A DNA stretch of 64,000 nucleotides from Doris montereyensis (lineage: Eukaryota > Mollusca > Gastropoda > Nudibranchia > Dorididae), in NCBI GenBank assembly GCA_037039925.1, contig JAXRKP010001079.1:1-64000 (forward strand), given 5' to 3'. Position 1 is the first letter of the stretch, and every line of letters begins with the position of its first letter. Positions 12,101 through 23,282 of the stretch are shown one piece after another. The notes beneath the pieces were generated by a model, which worked only from the letters and a program-made list of their open reading frames with translations, was not told where the DNA came from and ran no database searches. Position numbers and translations under genes: made by a program.

Positions 12101-15100
12101 ATCCAAACTAAAACAAACATAAGTAAGTTATCTTAACTCACTCCACTGCCTTTACCGACACATATCAGGTCCCGCCAATAGACTATTGGCTGCCAAACCT
12201 GACACCCATCGTTATTGACTTTCCTTTTTTCCCCGACTAGTTCCCAACACTTTTCGGTAATGGCATTTCTCACAAGTGTAGTTGAAACATTAGTATGGAG
12301 ATACGACATAAAATTCCTTTCAACACAAGAATTAGTTTTATATCGAAGAGTGTATCTGATTATAAATCATCAAATACTAATGTTTATGATGCCGGATCAT
12401 TTAGAAAGAAGCCCAACACCAGATGTATACTTAAATCTAAATCTGCTACCGAAACAGTTTATGGAAAATCTACTGAAACAGTTTATGGAAAATGTATTGC
12501 TCCATTGAAAAACAGTTTTTATTTTCCCCATTTAAACATTTTTAACCCCCCCCCAGAGAATACATGAAACTTCACATGCAGAAACTACCACCATCATCTA
12601 GAATATCTTCTTTTGTTTTTGAAGAGAATGCATTTTGAATTCTGTATCTGTATCTATCTCGACTAGTACAATGAAAATGAGTTTTTAAATTATGTATCAA
12701 AATGCCCGGCATTTCTCAATTGTCAGAACTGAAAAACGCCTGGCAGTGAGTGAGTTAATCTCCATGTTGTCCAAGGGGATAAAAAAGTTATTCTTCCAAA
12801 TTAGACACACATTAAAAAAAAACTCTAATTTAAGTAATGCGACCCCTTACTCTGATATGGAAAACGTCTCTGCTGAAGGGTGGTATCTATACATGAAGAT
12901 CTCTATCCACTCTAAATATTTTGCCACCATTTTCAAGATGCTTGTAAAAGAAGATAAGATCTTCTGGTGTGCCCTGGAGATTAGAATATAAGTCCATGAA
13001 TGTAATGTCAGTTCAGAAATATACAGAGCATGAACAATCATCAGACACTATTTAAAACACAATATCAAAAATATATTCTTCATGAAATAGTGTAACACCT
13101 AAACAGTTGTACGTTTTAAACATTGATCATTACAAAGGATTTCGGATATTGTCTAGATATTATTGATAAAATAACTTTATTAAGGGGCATGAGACTCAAA
13201 AAGAAATATCTTAAAATAAGAACAAGAAAAAGGAAGAAACATACTTTCCCTCTTTCGTCAAAACCTCCAACTGAATCCATCACCTGCCTTGCACAAAACC
13301 AAGTTGGCATTATTACTGTTGGACCATTTGATGTATATATCTGAAAGTAATATAAAGCAAAGGAGTATGTAGTCTAAAAAGGGGGCTGTTGTCGGTTTTT
13401 TTGTTTTACCACCACACAGGGGTGAGTGACAGATAGACAGAAACACTCACAAAGACAGACAGACAAATAGTGAGAAAGAGATAAAAGAGGAAGAGAGAGA
13501 AACATATGAACCGACTGACAGATGGACTAACAGAAAAAGAGATATACAAAAGATACAGAGACAGAGAGGCAGATAGATCAAGAGAAAAAACAGATAAACT
13601 GATAAACAGACAGAGCAAAAGACTAAGAGATATAAAAAAATAAAAAACAGTGGGAGACAGTGATAAAGATTCAAAGATGAAAACAGGCAGGCAAACAGTG
13701 AGAAACAAAGAGAGGCAGAGAGATGCAGAAATTCAGAGACAGAGAGACAGACTCAAAGAGAAATAGAAGGAGACAGAAATACATTAGAAGACAGAGAAAG
13801 AGAATAAGAATGAGAACTACAGAAAAAGTGTTCACATGTACATTCATTTCATATTTTCTGTGAGTTTACCTGTGAGTATAGTTGATCTGCTGTAAGGTTG
13901 TTTGCCCACCCTGTGTACCGAGCAGTAGAGTCAGGTGGTTCTCTATGAAACGTGCACCCAACAAGCTAATGAGAAAGTTTTAAAGAAAAAAAAAGTGTGG
14001 ATACTTATTTAAGACACAAAACTTTTTAGAATATACACAAACTCATCAAGACATGCAGGTTCACAGAGCAAAGGAAAAGTGATTTACATAATATAATATG
14101 TACATTATGTGAAACACCGTCGGAAACACCTTGAGTGGATTATTAGGCACTATACACATTAATTATAATCATTATCACTTTCAATATATTATTATTAGGA
14201 AGAATTTATGGCGTGATCAAATTAAACCTATAATACACAAAAAGTCTTAGGCAAAGATATTCAATTAGGCATAGAAACTATTCACATCTTTGCAAATAAA
14301 CTTTCACAGTAGATACATGAAAGGAAAGCGTGTACTATACCGCATCAGGATGACGTTTTGCTGTCTCAAGCTGACTGGCAATTCTGTCTTCATGCATGAC
14401 ATCATCCTAAATTTTTTAAAAAGAATTGCTGAAATATGTGCAAGTGTGATTTGCTCTAAGTCATATTTGTAATTTACACAATATACTTCCACATTAAAGA
14501 TACACGGTACTGAACAGACAAATTGTGACCATATCAATTATGAGTGGCAAAATCTGTTTTATAGACTTAACGTAGAATAGAAACTTGTACATTTAATGAC
14601 CTACCTCTACTTTCATTTCCCTGAAAAACCTGAAATTACTTATTATAATAAAAGCCCACCTATATCAGTGGAGATGCTACATAATTACACTATCAATGGT
14701 GATCATGACTGCCTTATGATAACAATCATCATTTATGGAAGAGATTTACCACAATGGTACCTTAAAAATCAAATCATAATTTACTATTATTTGCAATTGA
14801 CGCTGTCTGGCTATGGCCATCATTAGTTGGATACCTGAAATATGTCAAGGAATCAACCCATCTAGAGTAAGTTTTGAGAAAAAAGGACAGAATTTTCAAC
14901 CATTTGCAACATATTTCCTTGTCTCAAAATTGTCTGATAATTTTTCATTTTTAAATCTGCTATAGGAGATATGCATTATGGAAATGATAATAAAAGGATG
15001 TCAAATTAAAAACACGATAATTTTCTTGTATTCTACAACATTAGATGTGTCAAAGTAAGTTTATTCAGGATCTTGTGAATCAAGCAATCCAAACCTCTTA

Positions 15101-18100
15101 TTGCTGATTTAATGATGAAAACAGCAAACACCACAGGATAGTGAAGTGAATAAACCTTCTCATTAAGGCTAAAATTCTTTTTGTTGACAGGCTTGTGGCT
15201 TTGCAAAACAGGAGAGATTTGACTCATCTAAAAGACTATCATTAAATACATATTACAGATAGCTGAAGGAAACCTATGTTTACGAAAAGTTTAAAGTTAT
15301 TTTTAAAAATGAAACTTCTGTGATATGATACGAGCATCTTAATTCTACTGATGACGTCAAGACAAAGAAGACCGGATGTTCAGACATTAAGGCAAAGTGG
15401 CTTATGAAACTGAAACAGTAGGAAATGACAAAATGCAAGATGTGTAAGTTTCAGTTTAATGAAACTATGATTTTGACAATTTCGTATCACAGGTTATTTC
15501 AAAATGTTATATCTATTATTTTCATTAAAATTCTTTCAACTTTGGCCACATGAGCATGAACCAAAAGGGCAAACCTATAAGTCTTCTTTCTTTCTTTCTT
15601 TATCAGCTCCCATTCTACCTTCCGGTGTATGGCTTTAGATGCCCGAAATGATCTTTCTCCTGGCTGCCCTGTCCTGACATTTTCTGTTTCCTTCCGTGAA
15701 AGTTTAATTTCTTTGCGTTAATGCTTCTTTTATATCTTCTTCCACTTTTCTCCAAGGTCTGCCTTTTTTGTCTTTTACCTTGAGTTTTAGCACTGTATAC
15801 TGATTTAGCTATTCTATTGTCATTCATTCTGTTAACATGTCCAAACCATCTCAGTTGATTCATTTCTATCTTAGTTTTTATGCTATATCTGCTTTGGTTT
15901 GATCTCTTATTGTTGTGTTTCTGATTTTGTCTCTTTAGTTTTCACTACTACTCTTCTTAGATAGTTCATTCCGGCTGCCTGTACTCTACTGAATTCCCTA
16001 CTGTCTAAGGTTCAGGTTTCACTGCCATAGAGGATAGAAAGAGAGTAGGACAACAAACTGTGTTGGTTCACTGCCATTTGGTTTTTTTGTTGACAATTCT
16101 TGTTTACTTACAAATGCCTTTCTTAGATGGTTATATATTACACTTGCCTTTTAAATTCTCTGGCTGATTTCTTCTCTTAGTTTCCCTCTCAGTTAATCAT
16201 TACTCCTAGGTAATTGTAGCTTTGAACTTGTTCTAAATCCTCCCTGCCCAATTTAAGATTTTATGTTTTAGCTTCCCTAGTTACTAGCATTGTTTTGGTT
16301 TTTCTTTGCATTTACTTTCATTCCTCTTTTATTTCATTCATTATTCATCATATTGATATTCGACTGGAGATCCCTTTCTGATTTTCCAAACAGAACTAAA
16401 TCATCAGCAAATGAAAGCATTGATACATTTACTGGTTTGAGCTTCCCCATACCTACATTCATTTTCTTTATTCTTGAGGATGCCTTTGCGACTGAATCCA
16501 TAAATGTGATAAACAAAAGAGGACTTAGGATACAACCCTGTCTTACTCCTATATCTACATCAAATTCTTCTGATACATTTCCAGCTTCTCTCACTGCACA
16601 TGTTGGTTTTTTGTAAAAACTTTTAATGGCTTCTATTAAATTTTGCTCTACATTGTGTTCTTTTAAGGAATGCCATAGTTCGTCCCTCCTCCTCACAGTG
16701 TCAAATGTCTTTTCTAAGTCAATAAAACACAGGTGCAATTTAATGTTTCTCTCAAGAAATTTTTCTATTATTTGTCTAATTCTAAATATGTGGTCTTGTA
16801 CACTTCTTCCTGATCTAAATCCACTCTAGTGTTCTTCAATCTGATCCTCTACTCTTTTCCTTAGTCTCATTTCCAGAATCCTGGCATACACCTTTCCTGG
16901 TACGTTAAGTAGTGATATCCCTCTATAGTTTGAGCATTCCATAGTTGATCCTTTCTTGCATTGGTACTGCTGTTCCCTTATTCAGTGGTCTGTCACCTGT
17001 TGTGACTTCCATGCTTGTTGACATATTGCATGTAGTAGTTTGTCTGCCTCTCTCCCTTGGGTTTTAATCATTTCTGGATAAATTTGATCTTCTCCTAGGG
17101 CCTTTCCTAATTTCACTTTTCTTATAGCTGTTTGAGTTCTTCCATTGAGATATCTACATCTTCAGCTGTCTCCTCTGGATTACTGGTTGCTCTTACTAAT
17201 TGATCTGTACTCCTTGTTTCATATGTTCTGGAGGGATTATGTAATTGTTGAAAATGCTTTCTCCACATTTCCATGATTTCGTTGTCTCCTTTCATTATTT
17301 CCCCTTTGGCATTCTTAATTTGTCATATTGGGCATGCTTTGGTCTTTCTCATGCTCTTCATTGCTCTCCAGAACAGCTTTTTTTTCCTTGATAGTCTTTC
17401 TCAAACTCTTCCAAACTGTTCATGTTTTTCTTTTTAACTTCCTCTTTGGCGATAGCTCTTTTACTCACGTAATCTATCCTATCCTCTGGTCTCTTTGTTT
17501 GCAAGTATTTCTTCCAGGCATCCTTCTTTTCTTTGATCTTAGTCTTGACATTCTCATTCTACCATGCTGTTCTTTTCCTATCTCCTTTAATTTGTTTCCC
17601 CACAGACCTCTTCAGTACAACTGAAGTGTTTCTTTATATATTTGCCACTTTTCTTCTATTGTGCTATCCTTTAGATCCATCTGTTTATCACTGATATATT
17701 CTTTTTATCCTGGATTGGTATATCTGTTTTACTATTCGTTTATTTAGTTATTCTATTTTGAGTTTGGTAACTTTCTTCTCTTTCCTTTTCTGTTTGTTTT
17801 CTTCAGTTAATAATTTCATTTTGGCTATCACTAGGTGTTGATCACTAAATATTTCTGCTCTCTGTTTACTCTTGCATCCGATGTACTGTAAAAAAAAACT
17901 CCTAACTATTATGTATTCTATCATAGACTTTTTCACATCTGTCTTCATTTCCTCTTGTATATTTGTGGATATCTTTATGAGGAAAAAAATGTGTCAGCTG
18001 TTTTAATGGTATCTTTGGCAAAAATCTATTAGTCTCTCTCCATTTGGAGAAGTTGTTGTCTCTCTTTCTTTACCTATTACTCCTCCTGATGTTTCTACAT

Positions 18101-21100
18101 TATTTCCTACTCTAGCGTTTAAATCTTCTAAAACCATTAGTTCCTGATTGGGTTTGAGATTCTCTGCAACTATTTGTAAATCATTTTCAGATATCTTTAT
18201 CTTCTTTTGTTAGCATCTTAGTTTTTGGTCCATAAGCTATTAATAATTTAATTTCTCTTACTTTGGTTTAATATTTACCTCTAATAGCATTGAAACTATA
18301 AATTTCAACTTTTCTAGTAGCTTTCTTGCCTTTCATGCGTTGGAGGCCTTCTCTGCTCTAGCTCTATCTTTGACATATACTCCTGAGAATATTAAAGTGA
18401 TTTGGTCCTATATTTTCTATTCCTTGTCCCTTTTCTTTGCTTCTGTAATAGCCAAAATGTCTACTTTGAATTTTTCCACTTCTTCAGCTAATACTAACTC
18501 TTTTCCATTTGTGCCCTAACATTCCATGTTCCAAAAATCACAGTCTGTGTTCTTTCAGAGTAGTCTCCAGTTCAAGCCGGGTATATTATTATATGTAATT
18601 GTTTGAATTAGTTTGGTTTTGGATAAGCAGGGGAATGGCCAACTGTACCCTAGGTAGATGGCGGGGCTGCCATCTTGAGGCCCCCTACCGGGGTCTTGTT
18701 ATTTTATGTCAGGGTTAACTCCCTTAGCCTTTTGCTTGCTCAAACTAGCCCAAGGCAGTAGGTTGTTATTTTTATATCAGGGTTAACTCCTTAGTATTTG
18801 GGCAACCAGACCTGACTGCAAGGCAGCAGAAGACTCGTGGAGGCGGGACCGCCTATCCCCGTACAGGTGCCTGTCCACTGACTAAGTCTTCAAAATTTGC
18901 TTTGTTTTGTCCTCACTCTCAGGTATCCATTTCATTGTGTTCTGTTGTCTTATTTAATGTGTGCGTAAATCTGGCCTTTTGATTCAAAAGTTTTTAAAGG
19001 TGATTTATTCTTACTGCATCCATGAAGCAAAGATAGCATCTGAGCTCTGGGATATAAGCTTTATTTTTTGCAAAGCCAACTGAGGAATATATTAAATGAT
19101 ACGTTAAAAATGTAAAATTATATATCAGGTAATGTCAGCAGGGTCATATTTTTGTAAAACCTTCAACTTCAAGTGACTGAAAAATATAAACAAGGCTGTT
19201 TTCTTGTTTTTCTAGCTTAAATTAAACTCTAGGAGGTAATAAATGAAGGAAAAAGGAAAAGCAAAATCATGATCACAACAAACATCAATTTTTAAACTGT
19301 AGATTAAACAAAACTTTAAGGAAAATCTGACAAAACACAACAAATGTCAAAATATTTTGGAGTGAGCATGAAAATCAGACAAAAAATGAAAATATTACAA
19401 ATGTTTTATGATTTAGCAAAGTATGAAAATATGAACGCATACAACACAATCCCAATTTTTAATCCAAGTCTTAAAATTATGATCTATTTTAAACAAGCTT
19501 TTTTTTAAATTTCAATCAGATCATGGTTTTTTCCATGGTTTTGAAATATTTGAAAAATGGAAACCTCTACAGTTTCTTTTCCAAACCTTATCTTCCACAC
19601 AATGCTGTGATCGTTATTTTTTCAATGCCTGACCCTTATTCTCCTGTGTATGATGTTTCTGTTTTAGGGTTAAGTCATCCTGATCTTGAAGAATTCATTT
19701 ACTCCTCAGAGAAATAATTTTGATATAATACCAATTAAGTGAAAGCTCTTTTCAAACATGATGCAGCACTGTAGCAAGTGATTTCATTTTATCTACCTTT
19801 TAAACTGGACATGCTTAAACGATATGAAAATGGAAACAACAGCTTACGGAGCATATTTCAGAAAGGGCAATTTGCACACACAATAATCAGCTTACGTACC
19901 ACCACCTGGCTGACCTTCATGTCCTGATAAGATCAGAGAAATATCTCTTTCTAAAAACTCGTGATGAAATTTCTTAATGATTTCTTGGCTTGAATCACAC
20001 TGTGAATGTAATGCATAAAAATTAAAACAATTAATAACAGCCTAAAATAAGAAACTTATAAAACAGAAAAGAAAAAGGACATCAATAATAAACATGTATT
20101 CATATGAACATATTTGTTTTTGTTTTTTTCAGGGAGAGGGGTGGGAGTTGTTTGTCTGTTGAGTTTTGTTTTTGTTTTGTAGGGGGAGGATTATTTTTTA
20201 CTGCTAGGGCTTCATTTTTGTTTTCAGACACAATTTTAAGTCATATATTTTAGCAATAAAAGTCAATGTCTATAATATTTAACAATGTATTTCCAAAAGA
20301 CATTTATCAAATTGTACAAAAATGGGTATATAGGCACAATGGCATGAAAGAGGATTATAACATACTGTGCTTGCATCATTGTAAATGCTTAACTCAAGAG
20401 ATCCTTGGTAGTTTTGTTTCAAAACAGAGCCCAAGCAATCAGGTAACCATGCTGAGGCATTGTGCACAGGTACAATTACTGACTGTAAAATCAAACAAAC
20501 AAAAAATGGTGAAAGTCTAACTTGATATATATATTATATGTAGATTCTCGAAAAGTTTCATATGAAATATAGGCAAATGATCATTTTATAATTACAGTGT
20601 ACACAGAAATTAAAAATATGATAATGGTAAGTAACATGATTTAATAAACCATCTCAGAATTTTTCTTCCAAGAAAGTCCTGCAGACAAAAACCATTCTAA
20701 TTCAGGTTCACGTTAGAGTGTATTATTAAACTAATATCGTAAAGATTAAGATGAAAATGTCAAATAAAATCAATCACAGCTCAAATCAAAGCAGTTAGAC
20801 CAAGAATGCATGAATATGCACACATATTAGAAATACAGAAATAACAATATAAATAGGTTTGTGCGCAACGAAAGGGATTTAACTTCTGCATACACACAAT
20901 CTCCCTTACAAACCACAGAAATGATGTAGAGATATAACCGATTAAAACAAGAACGGAGGGATGTGGAGTACAAAAGGATGATTATCAATTCTATTGCAAG
21001 CAATTCAATTACATGTATTATTCTATACATTCAAGTATCTTAACAGACAATCTTGATAGACGGTGAGAAGCTGTAACTTAGAAAGAGTAACAAATAAATA

Positions 21101-22464
21101 AAAAGAAAAGCTCAACAGGCATGCAGACTAGAATATTTTTAAAAACCTGATTTAAAACATAGAAAATGAAGTAAAGACATACATTAGACGTAAAAACCAA
21201 GAGGACTTTGGTATCTCAGACATAAAAAATCGCAATTTTATTTATATTATAATACAAGGTCCCAAATCTGAACATAACAAATTTTCTTCAGTATTTTCTG
21301 ACCTGCTACCAGATAATAATTACAACATTTCTACAGTTGCAAAAGTAAACAATATGGATGTAATTACTGCTTAATATCAATGAAATTATAGTTACTGGTC
21401 CAGATGAAATACCTGGAAAAATATTTAAAATGTGTGCATATGAAATGGCTGATATCTATATTTGTTCTTCTTGGAATTTCTTAACAAAAGAAAAGTTCCA
21501 AATGACTTGAAAAATTAAAAAAGCCCCATGTTGAAAAAAGGAGACAGTTCTAAAACAAAAGAGAAACTGTTTAATCCGTCAGACCCAAACCCATGACCTT
21601 TTCGTTAAGAGATTGATTTTTACCCATCAAAAAATAAGGAGAAAAAGAAGAAGAAGAAGAAGAAGAAGAAAGAGACAAAACAAGAACAAGACGAAGAAGA
21701 AAAAAGAAGACGAACAAGAAGAAAAACAGGAACAAGAACACGAAGGAGAAAAATAAGGCGAGAAGAAAAATAAGGCAAAGAAGAAAAATAAGGCGAAGAA
21801 GAAGGAGACGAAGAACAAAAAAAAGAAGATGACAAGACGAAGGACAAGAAAAAAAAAGGGAAGAACAAGAGGAAAATGAAACAGGAGATAGAAAAAATAA
21901 AGAAGATGAAAAAAAGAAGATGAAGAAGAAGGGGAGTTGTTGCTTTTCGTATTGTATGGTTTGTGTCAGTTGTTGTCATTAATATAGTGTCCTTATAAAT
22001 GTTTTGCTGCTTGTTAGCTGTGTTTACCCTTGTTTTGTTTTTTAAATTATGTTTGGGCTTTGGTTGAATCTTTTTTCAGTTGCCTTTTCTTTTAATAATA
22101 TGTATATCTCTAGATCTAGATCTAGGCCTGAACGTGGTGGGTTGAGAAAAAAAAGGGGAGAGGGGTCTTATTCATGCTAGTATCAAAATCCTTCCACTTC
22201 ACAACAAATATCACACCTATGGAAACGAACGAAGAAAAAAAATATTATACCACTTCGAAAGACATCAATATGTTGGCCAGTCTGTTGGTTTCGTTATATC
22301 TGTTGGTTCACCGTGAATGTGAACTGAGGAGAAATTAATTTATTTTTCGTGAAAATAATGACATTGTTAAAACTAAAATAATTTTGTTTGTTGAAATTAT
22401 ATGCAGTTCGAACTACACACTCCTCTCGTCACTCATTTTCTTAAAAATGAAATTCAACATGAGA

Positions 22465-22525
<61 letters not shown>

Positions 22526-23199
22526 AGATAGATGCTCTCTCACAAAGTTTGTCCTTTCTAGTAAAGTTTAACGAAACAAAGAACTCAGATGCTGGGAGGA
22601 TAACCAAGATTTCGGTTTTACAACAAAAACAAACAAACATTCAGAGAACAAGCAAATTTCCGATGGATGGTTTTAGTGACTGATGTTCACTATGATGCAG
22701 TCACGACCAGATCTAGAAATTAATATTATTCATGTAGTACCGTCCATTTTTTGACACTAATGACAAAAAAGCTTCGTTGAATAACATGCTCGATAACGGA
22801 GCATGTTACTTTATTTTTACTTGTTCTAGATCTATGCGCAATGCACAGAATTTGTAAGTTGTGAATTGTAGGAAAACAGTGGCAACACCGGGGTTTTCAA
22901 CAAATTTAGCCTACACGCATTGCGACAATAACAACATTCCCACATTACTTGCACAATTTCGGCCAAAATGTCTAGACAGAGTGAATAACCTAACAAATCT
23001 TGATTTTCTTATCAAAAGTAAGAAGAAAATGAAACAATTCATTTCGAAAGACCACGAAATATTTTATTATCTTTTAAAAATCTCAAATGAAATAATGTAT
23101 TGATTGCAAATAATGAATAAGAAAAATGGCCTAAGAGAGAGTCATCGTTTACACTACCTGGCATCTGCTGTCAAATCGAAAGAAAAAGCTGTCCACCAT
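9130..23199 (-). CDS. B3GNTL1: B3GNTL1-like GT2 glycosyltransferase gene
   Basis: A split gene of eleven detected coding exons: 23158-23199, 20366-20482, 19900-19999, 14341-14406, 13870-13965, 13245-13340, 12851-12973, 11392-11527, 10287-10355, 9989-10063 and 9130-9186. All have GT/AG borders and matching phases. The product matches the beta-1,3-N-acetylglucosaminyltransferase-like 1 family. An N-terminal VIVPVHNA Rossmann strand and ELSIYNDAS are typical of GT2 nucleotide-sugar transferases. The acidic DDVM (second half of the DSDD motif), [44 protein letters not shown] and CDVDEKKI blocks follow in family order. About 324 residues are seen; the vertebrate protein is near 360. The exon carrying the YAKN...CFLDS segment was not found between 14407 and 19899, and the 12851-12973 exon has an indel. 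The activity is inferred from family name and fold; the physiological acceptor is uncertain. Confidence 0.93.
9989..10063 (-). CDS. B3GNTL1: B3GNTL1 exon: KPKIPIVHF block
   Basis: This encodes 25 residues ([12 protein letters not shown], then PPIIICVKL) between TTTTTTCAG and GTATGA, phase 0 on both sides. It matches the near-C-terminal beta-rich block of the family. Confidence 0.92.
10287..10355 (-). CDS. B3GNTL1: B3GNTL1 exon: CDVDEKKI block
   Basis: This encodes 23 residues ([19 protein letters not shown] and four more) between CCTTCAG and GTAATA, phase 0. The FCDVDE-K-I signature is a strong marker of B3GNTL1. Confidence 0.94.
10668..11275 (+). repeat. Dispersed repeat, uninterrupted copy
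   Basis: Same-orientation similarity to 39688-40695 is clear. Shared blocks include GTGTAGAT-ATCA near the start, TAAATTCATCA-TCCTTAAC, TGCTTGTCAGGTAGAAATGG, and CTTAGACTGCTACTACTGTA at the end. It lies in a B3GNTL1 intron. I see no coding capacity or terminal inverted repeat, so its class is unknown. Confidence 0.75.
11392..11527 (-). CDS. B3GNTL1: B3GNTL1 exon: [10 protein letters not shown] block
   Basis: It enters in phase 2 after ATTCTTCAG and encodes [19 protein letters not shown] and then [19 protein letters not shown] to a GTAAGA donor. The IWNAGKQGR signature is diagnostic of the family. Confidence 0.94.
12851..12973 (-). CDS. B3GNTL1: B3GNTL1 exon with internal frame break
   Basis: Between ATCTCCAG and a GTAAGG donor it encodes [20 protein letters not shown] and RVDRDL, then hits a stop. 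Another frame resumes exactly where expected with [15 protein letters not shown] two-base loss or one-base gain near 12887-12895 explains it. The [10 protein letters not shown] block is the conserved catalytic-helix region. A sequence error or a damaged allele cannot be told apart here. Confidence 0.88.
13245..13340 (-). CDS. B3GNTL1: B3GNTL1 exon: [14 protein letters not shown] block
   Basis: This encodes 32 residues ([20 protein letters not shown], then [12 protein letters not shown]), phase 0, bounded by TTTCAG and GTATGT. These are the most conserved family residues in the window. Confidence 0.96.
13412..13830. repeat. Purine-rich (AGAC/AGAGA) degenerate repeat
   Basis: About 400 bases of imperfect GACAGA, AGACAG and AAGAGA motifs lie within a B3GNTL1 intron. 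The L/S-rich open frames on the opposite strand are compositional artefacts. Confidence 0.85.
13870..13965 (-). CDS. B3GNTL1: B3GNTL1 exon: [13 protein letters not shown] block
   Basis: This encodes 32 residues ([20 protein letters not shown], then [12 protein letters not shown]), phase 0, between CATTAG and GTAAAC. It matches the family segment that follows the DxD motif. Confidence 0.93.
14341..14406 (-). CDS. B3GNTL1: B3GNTL1 exon: DDVM acidic motif
   Basis: This encodes 22 residues, [20 protein letters not shown] and DA, phase 0. The first DD completes the GT2 metal/nucleotide-binding DSDD motif, whose first half would be on the unseen upstream exon. The R-I-x-x-Q-L-E spacing fits the family. 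Confidence 0.9.
14407..15584 (-). other. B3GNTL1 intron, expected exon not found
   Basis: I searched for the exon that should encode a G-V-G-Y-A-K-N ... C-F-L-D-S segment and saw no match. A perfect TGACGTCA (CRE-type palindrome) lies at about 15352. Otherwise AT-rich. Confidence 0.4.
15615..15863 (-). pseudogene. LINE polyprotein C-terminal block
   Basis: An open segment begins [20 protein letters not shown] and continues K/R-rich. L-R-W-F-G-H-V-x-R-M is the usual ending of many animal LINE polyproteins after the RT. It lies just before the GAAA tail. Confidence 0.85.
16334..16738 (-). pseudogene. LINE reverse transcriptase core
   Basis: An open segment of 134 residues carries the RT motifs in order: [13 protein letters not shown] (motif A, D present), [14 protein letters not shown] (motif B) and [14 protein letters not shown] (motif C, with F in place of the usual Y). 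It is intact locally, but frames are broken on both sides. Confidence 0.93.
18430..18550 (-). pseudogene. LINE endonuclease start
   Basis: Minus-strand frames give [11 protein letters not shown] and, after frame changes, [15 protein letters not shown]. This is the beginning of the APE-like endonuclease/exonuclease/phosphatase domain of LINEs. In-frame stops show decay. Confidence 0.8.
18891..19899 (-). other. B3GNTL1 intron, no further feature
   Basis: AT-rich sequence. A 64-codon plus-strand frame at 19523-19717 has no motif and no splice context, so it is not called. The missing B3GNTL1 exon was not seen here either. Confidence 0.4.
19900..19999 (-). CDS. B3GNTL1: B3GNTL1 exon: [12 protein letters not shown] block
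   Basis: This encodes 33 residues ([20 protein letters not shown], then [13 protein letters not shown]) and one extra base before GTACGT. It leaves phase 1, so the next exon must supply two bases first; the exon at 14406 starts in phase 0, which independently shows one exon is missing between them. Confidence 0.9.
20366..20482 (-). CDS. B3GNTL1: B3GNTL1 exon: VIVPVHNA nucleotide-binding start
   Basis: This encodes 39 residues beginning [20 protein letters not shown] and ending [10 protein letters not shown], between TTTTACAG and GTATGT, phase 0. The first beta strand and the N-D-A-S turn are typical of GT2 folds. Confidence 0.95.
21640..21935. repeat. GAA-rich polypurine tract
   Basis: Roughly 300 bases are almost purely A and G on the plus strand, built from imperfect GAAGAA, GAAAAA and AAGAACAAG units. 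The F/S-rich frames on the other strand are artefacts. Confidence 0.92.
22469..22517. repeat. (AG)n microsatellite
   Basis: About 24 uninterrupted GA units. Confidence 0.97.
23158..23199 (-). CDS. B3GNTL1: B3GNTL1 first coding exon
   Basis: ATG at 23199 begins [14 protein letters not shown] and meets a GTAGTG donor in phase 0, matching the phase of the next exon exactly. It is chosen because it is the only short ATG-to-donor segment upstream in the right phase. No signal peptide or membrane segment is evident. Confidence 0.72.
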
Positions 23200-23267
23200 C
23201 TTTGTACTGATGCGTTTCCGATTGCTTGCATTTTAGTTGTAAACTACCCGTGTGCTCAGACCCCAAA
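23200..23267. promoter_or_regulatory. Compact bidirectional promoter
   Basis: Only 68 bases separate the ATG of B3GNTL1 (minus strand) from the ATG of the psq-domain gene (plus strand). A shared promoter follows by position, and each gene's transcription start may lie inside the other's exon or intron. No TATA box is visible. Confidence 0.55.
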
Positions 23268-23282
23268 ATGAAATCCAAGAAG
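23268..23282 (+). CDS. First coding exon of psq-domain gene
   Basis: ATG followed by four codons (MKSKK) ends at AAG before GTAAAT, phase 0. It joins in frame to the next predicted exon at 27303, continuing the same lysine-rich run, which supports the pairing. Confidence 0.6.

Larger units (their letters stand above)
15585..18890 (-). mobile_element. Decayed non-LTR retrotransposon (LINE)
   Basis: This reads on the minus strand, in the same direction as its host intron. From its 5' end (right): a GC-richer leader near 18570-18890, an APE-type endonuclease start with FGTWNVRA, a reverse transcriptase with a FADDL catalytic box, a C-terminal [20 protein letters not shown] block, and a GAAA-repeat tail at about 15590-15605. 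The layout resembles RTE/CFDP2-type elements, but the clade needs a tree. Stops and frame changes break it throughout, so it is inactive. Confidence 0.9.
20521..23157 (-). other. B3GNTL1 first intron
   Basis: AT-rich intron with the GAA-rich tract (21640-21935), an AG microsatellite (22469) and a TCTAGATCTAGATCT motif (22110). No other gene is supported. Confidence 0.5.

Noticed and set aside
15033..15227. Minus-strand frame tested as the missing B3GNTL1 exon
   Set aside because: It lacks the Y-A-K-N and C-F-L-D-S residues and proper splice borders.
19523..19717. 64-codon plus-strand frame with normal-looking composition
   Set aside because: No recognisable domain, no splice or poly(A) context, and antisense within a B3GNTL1 intron.
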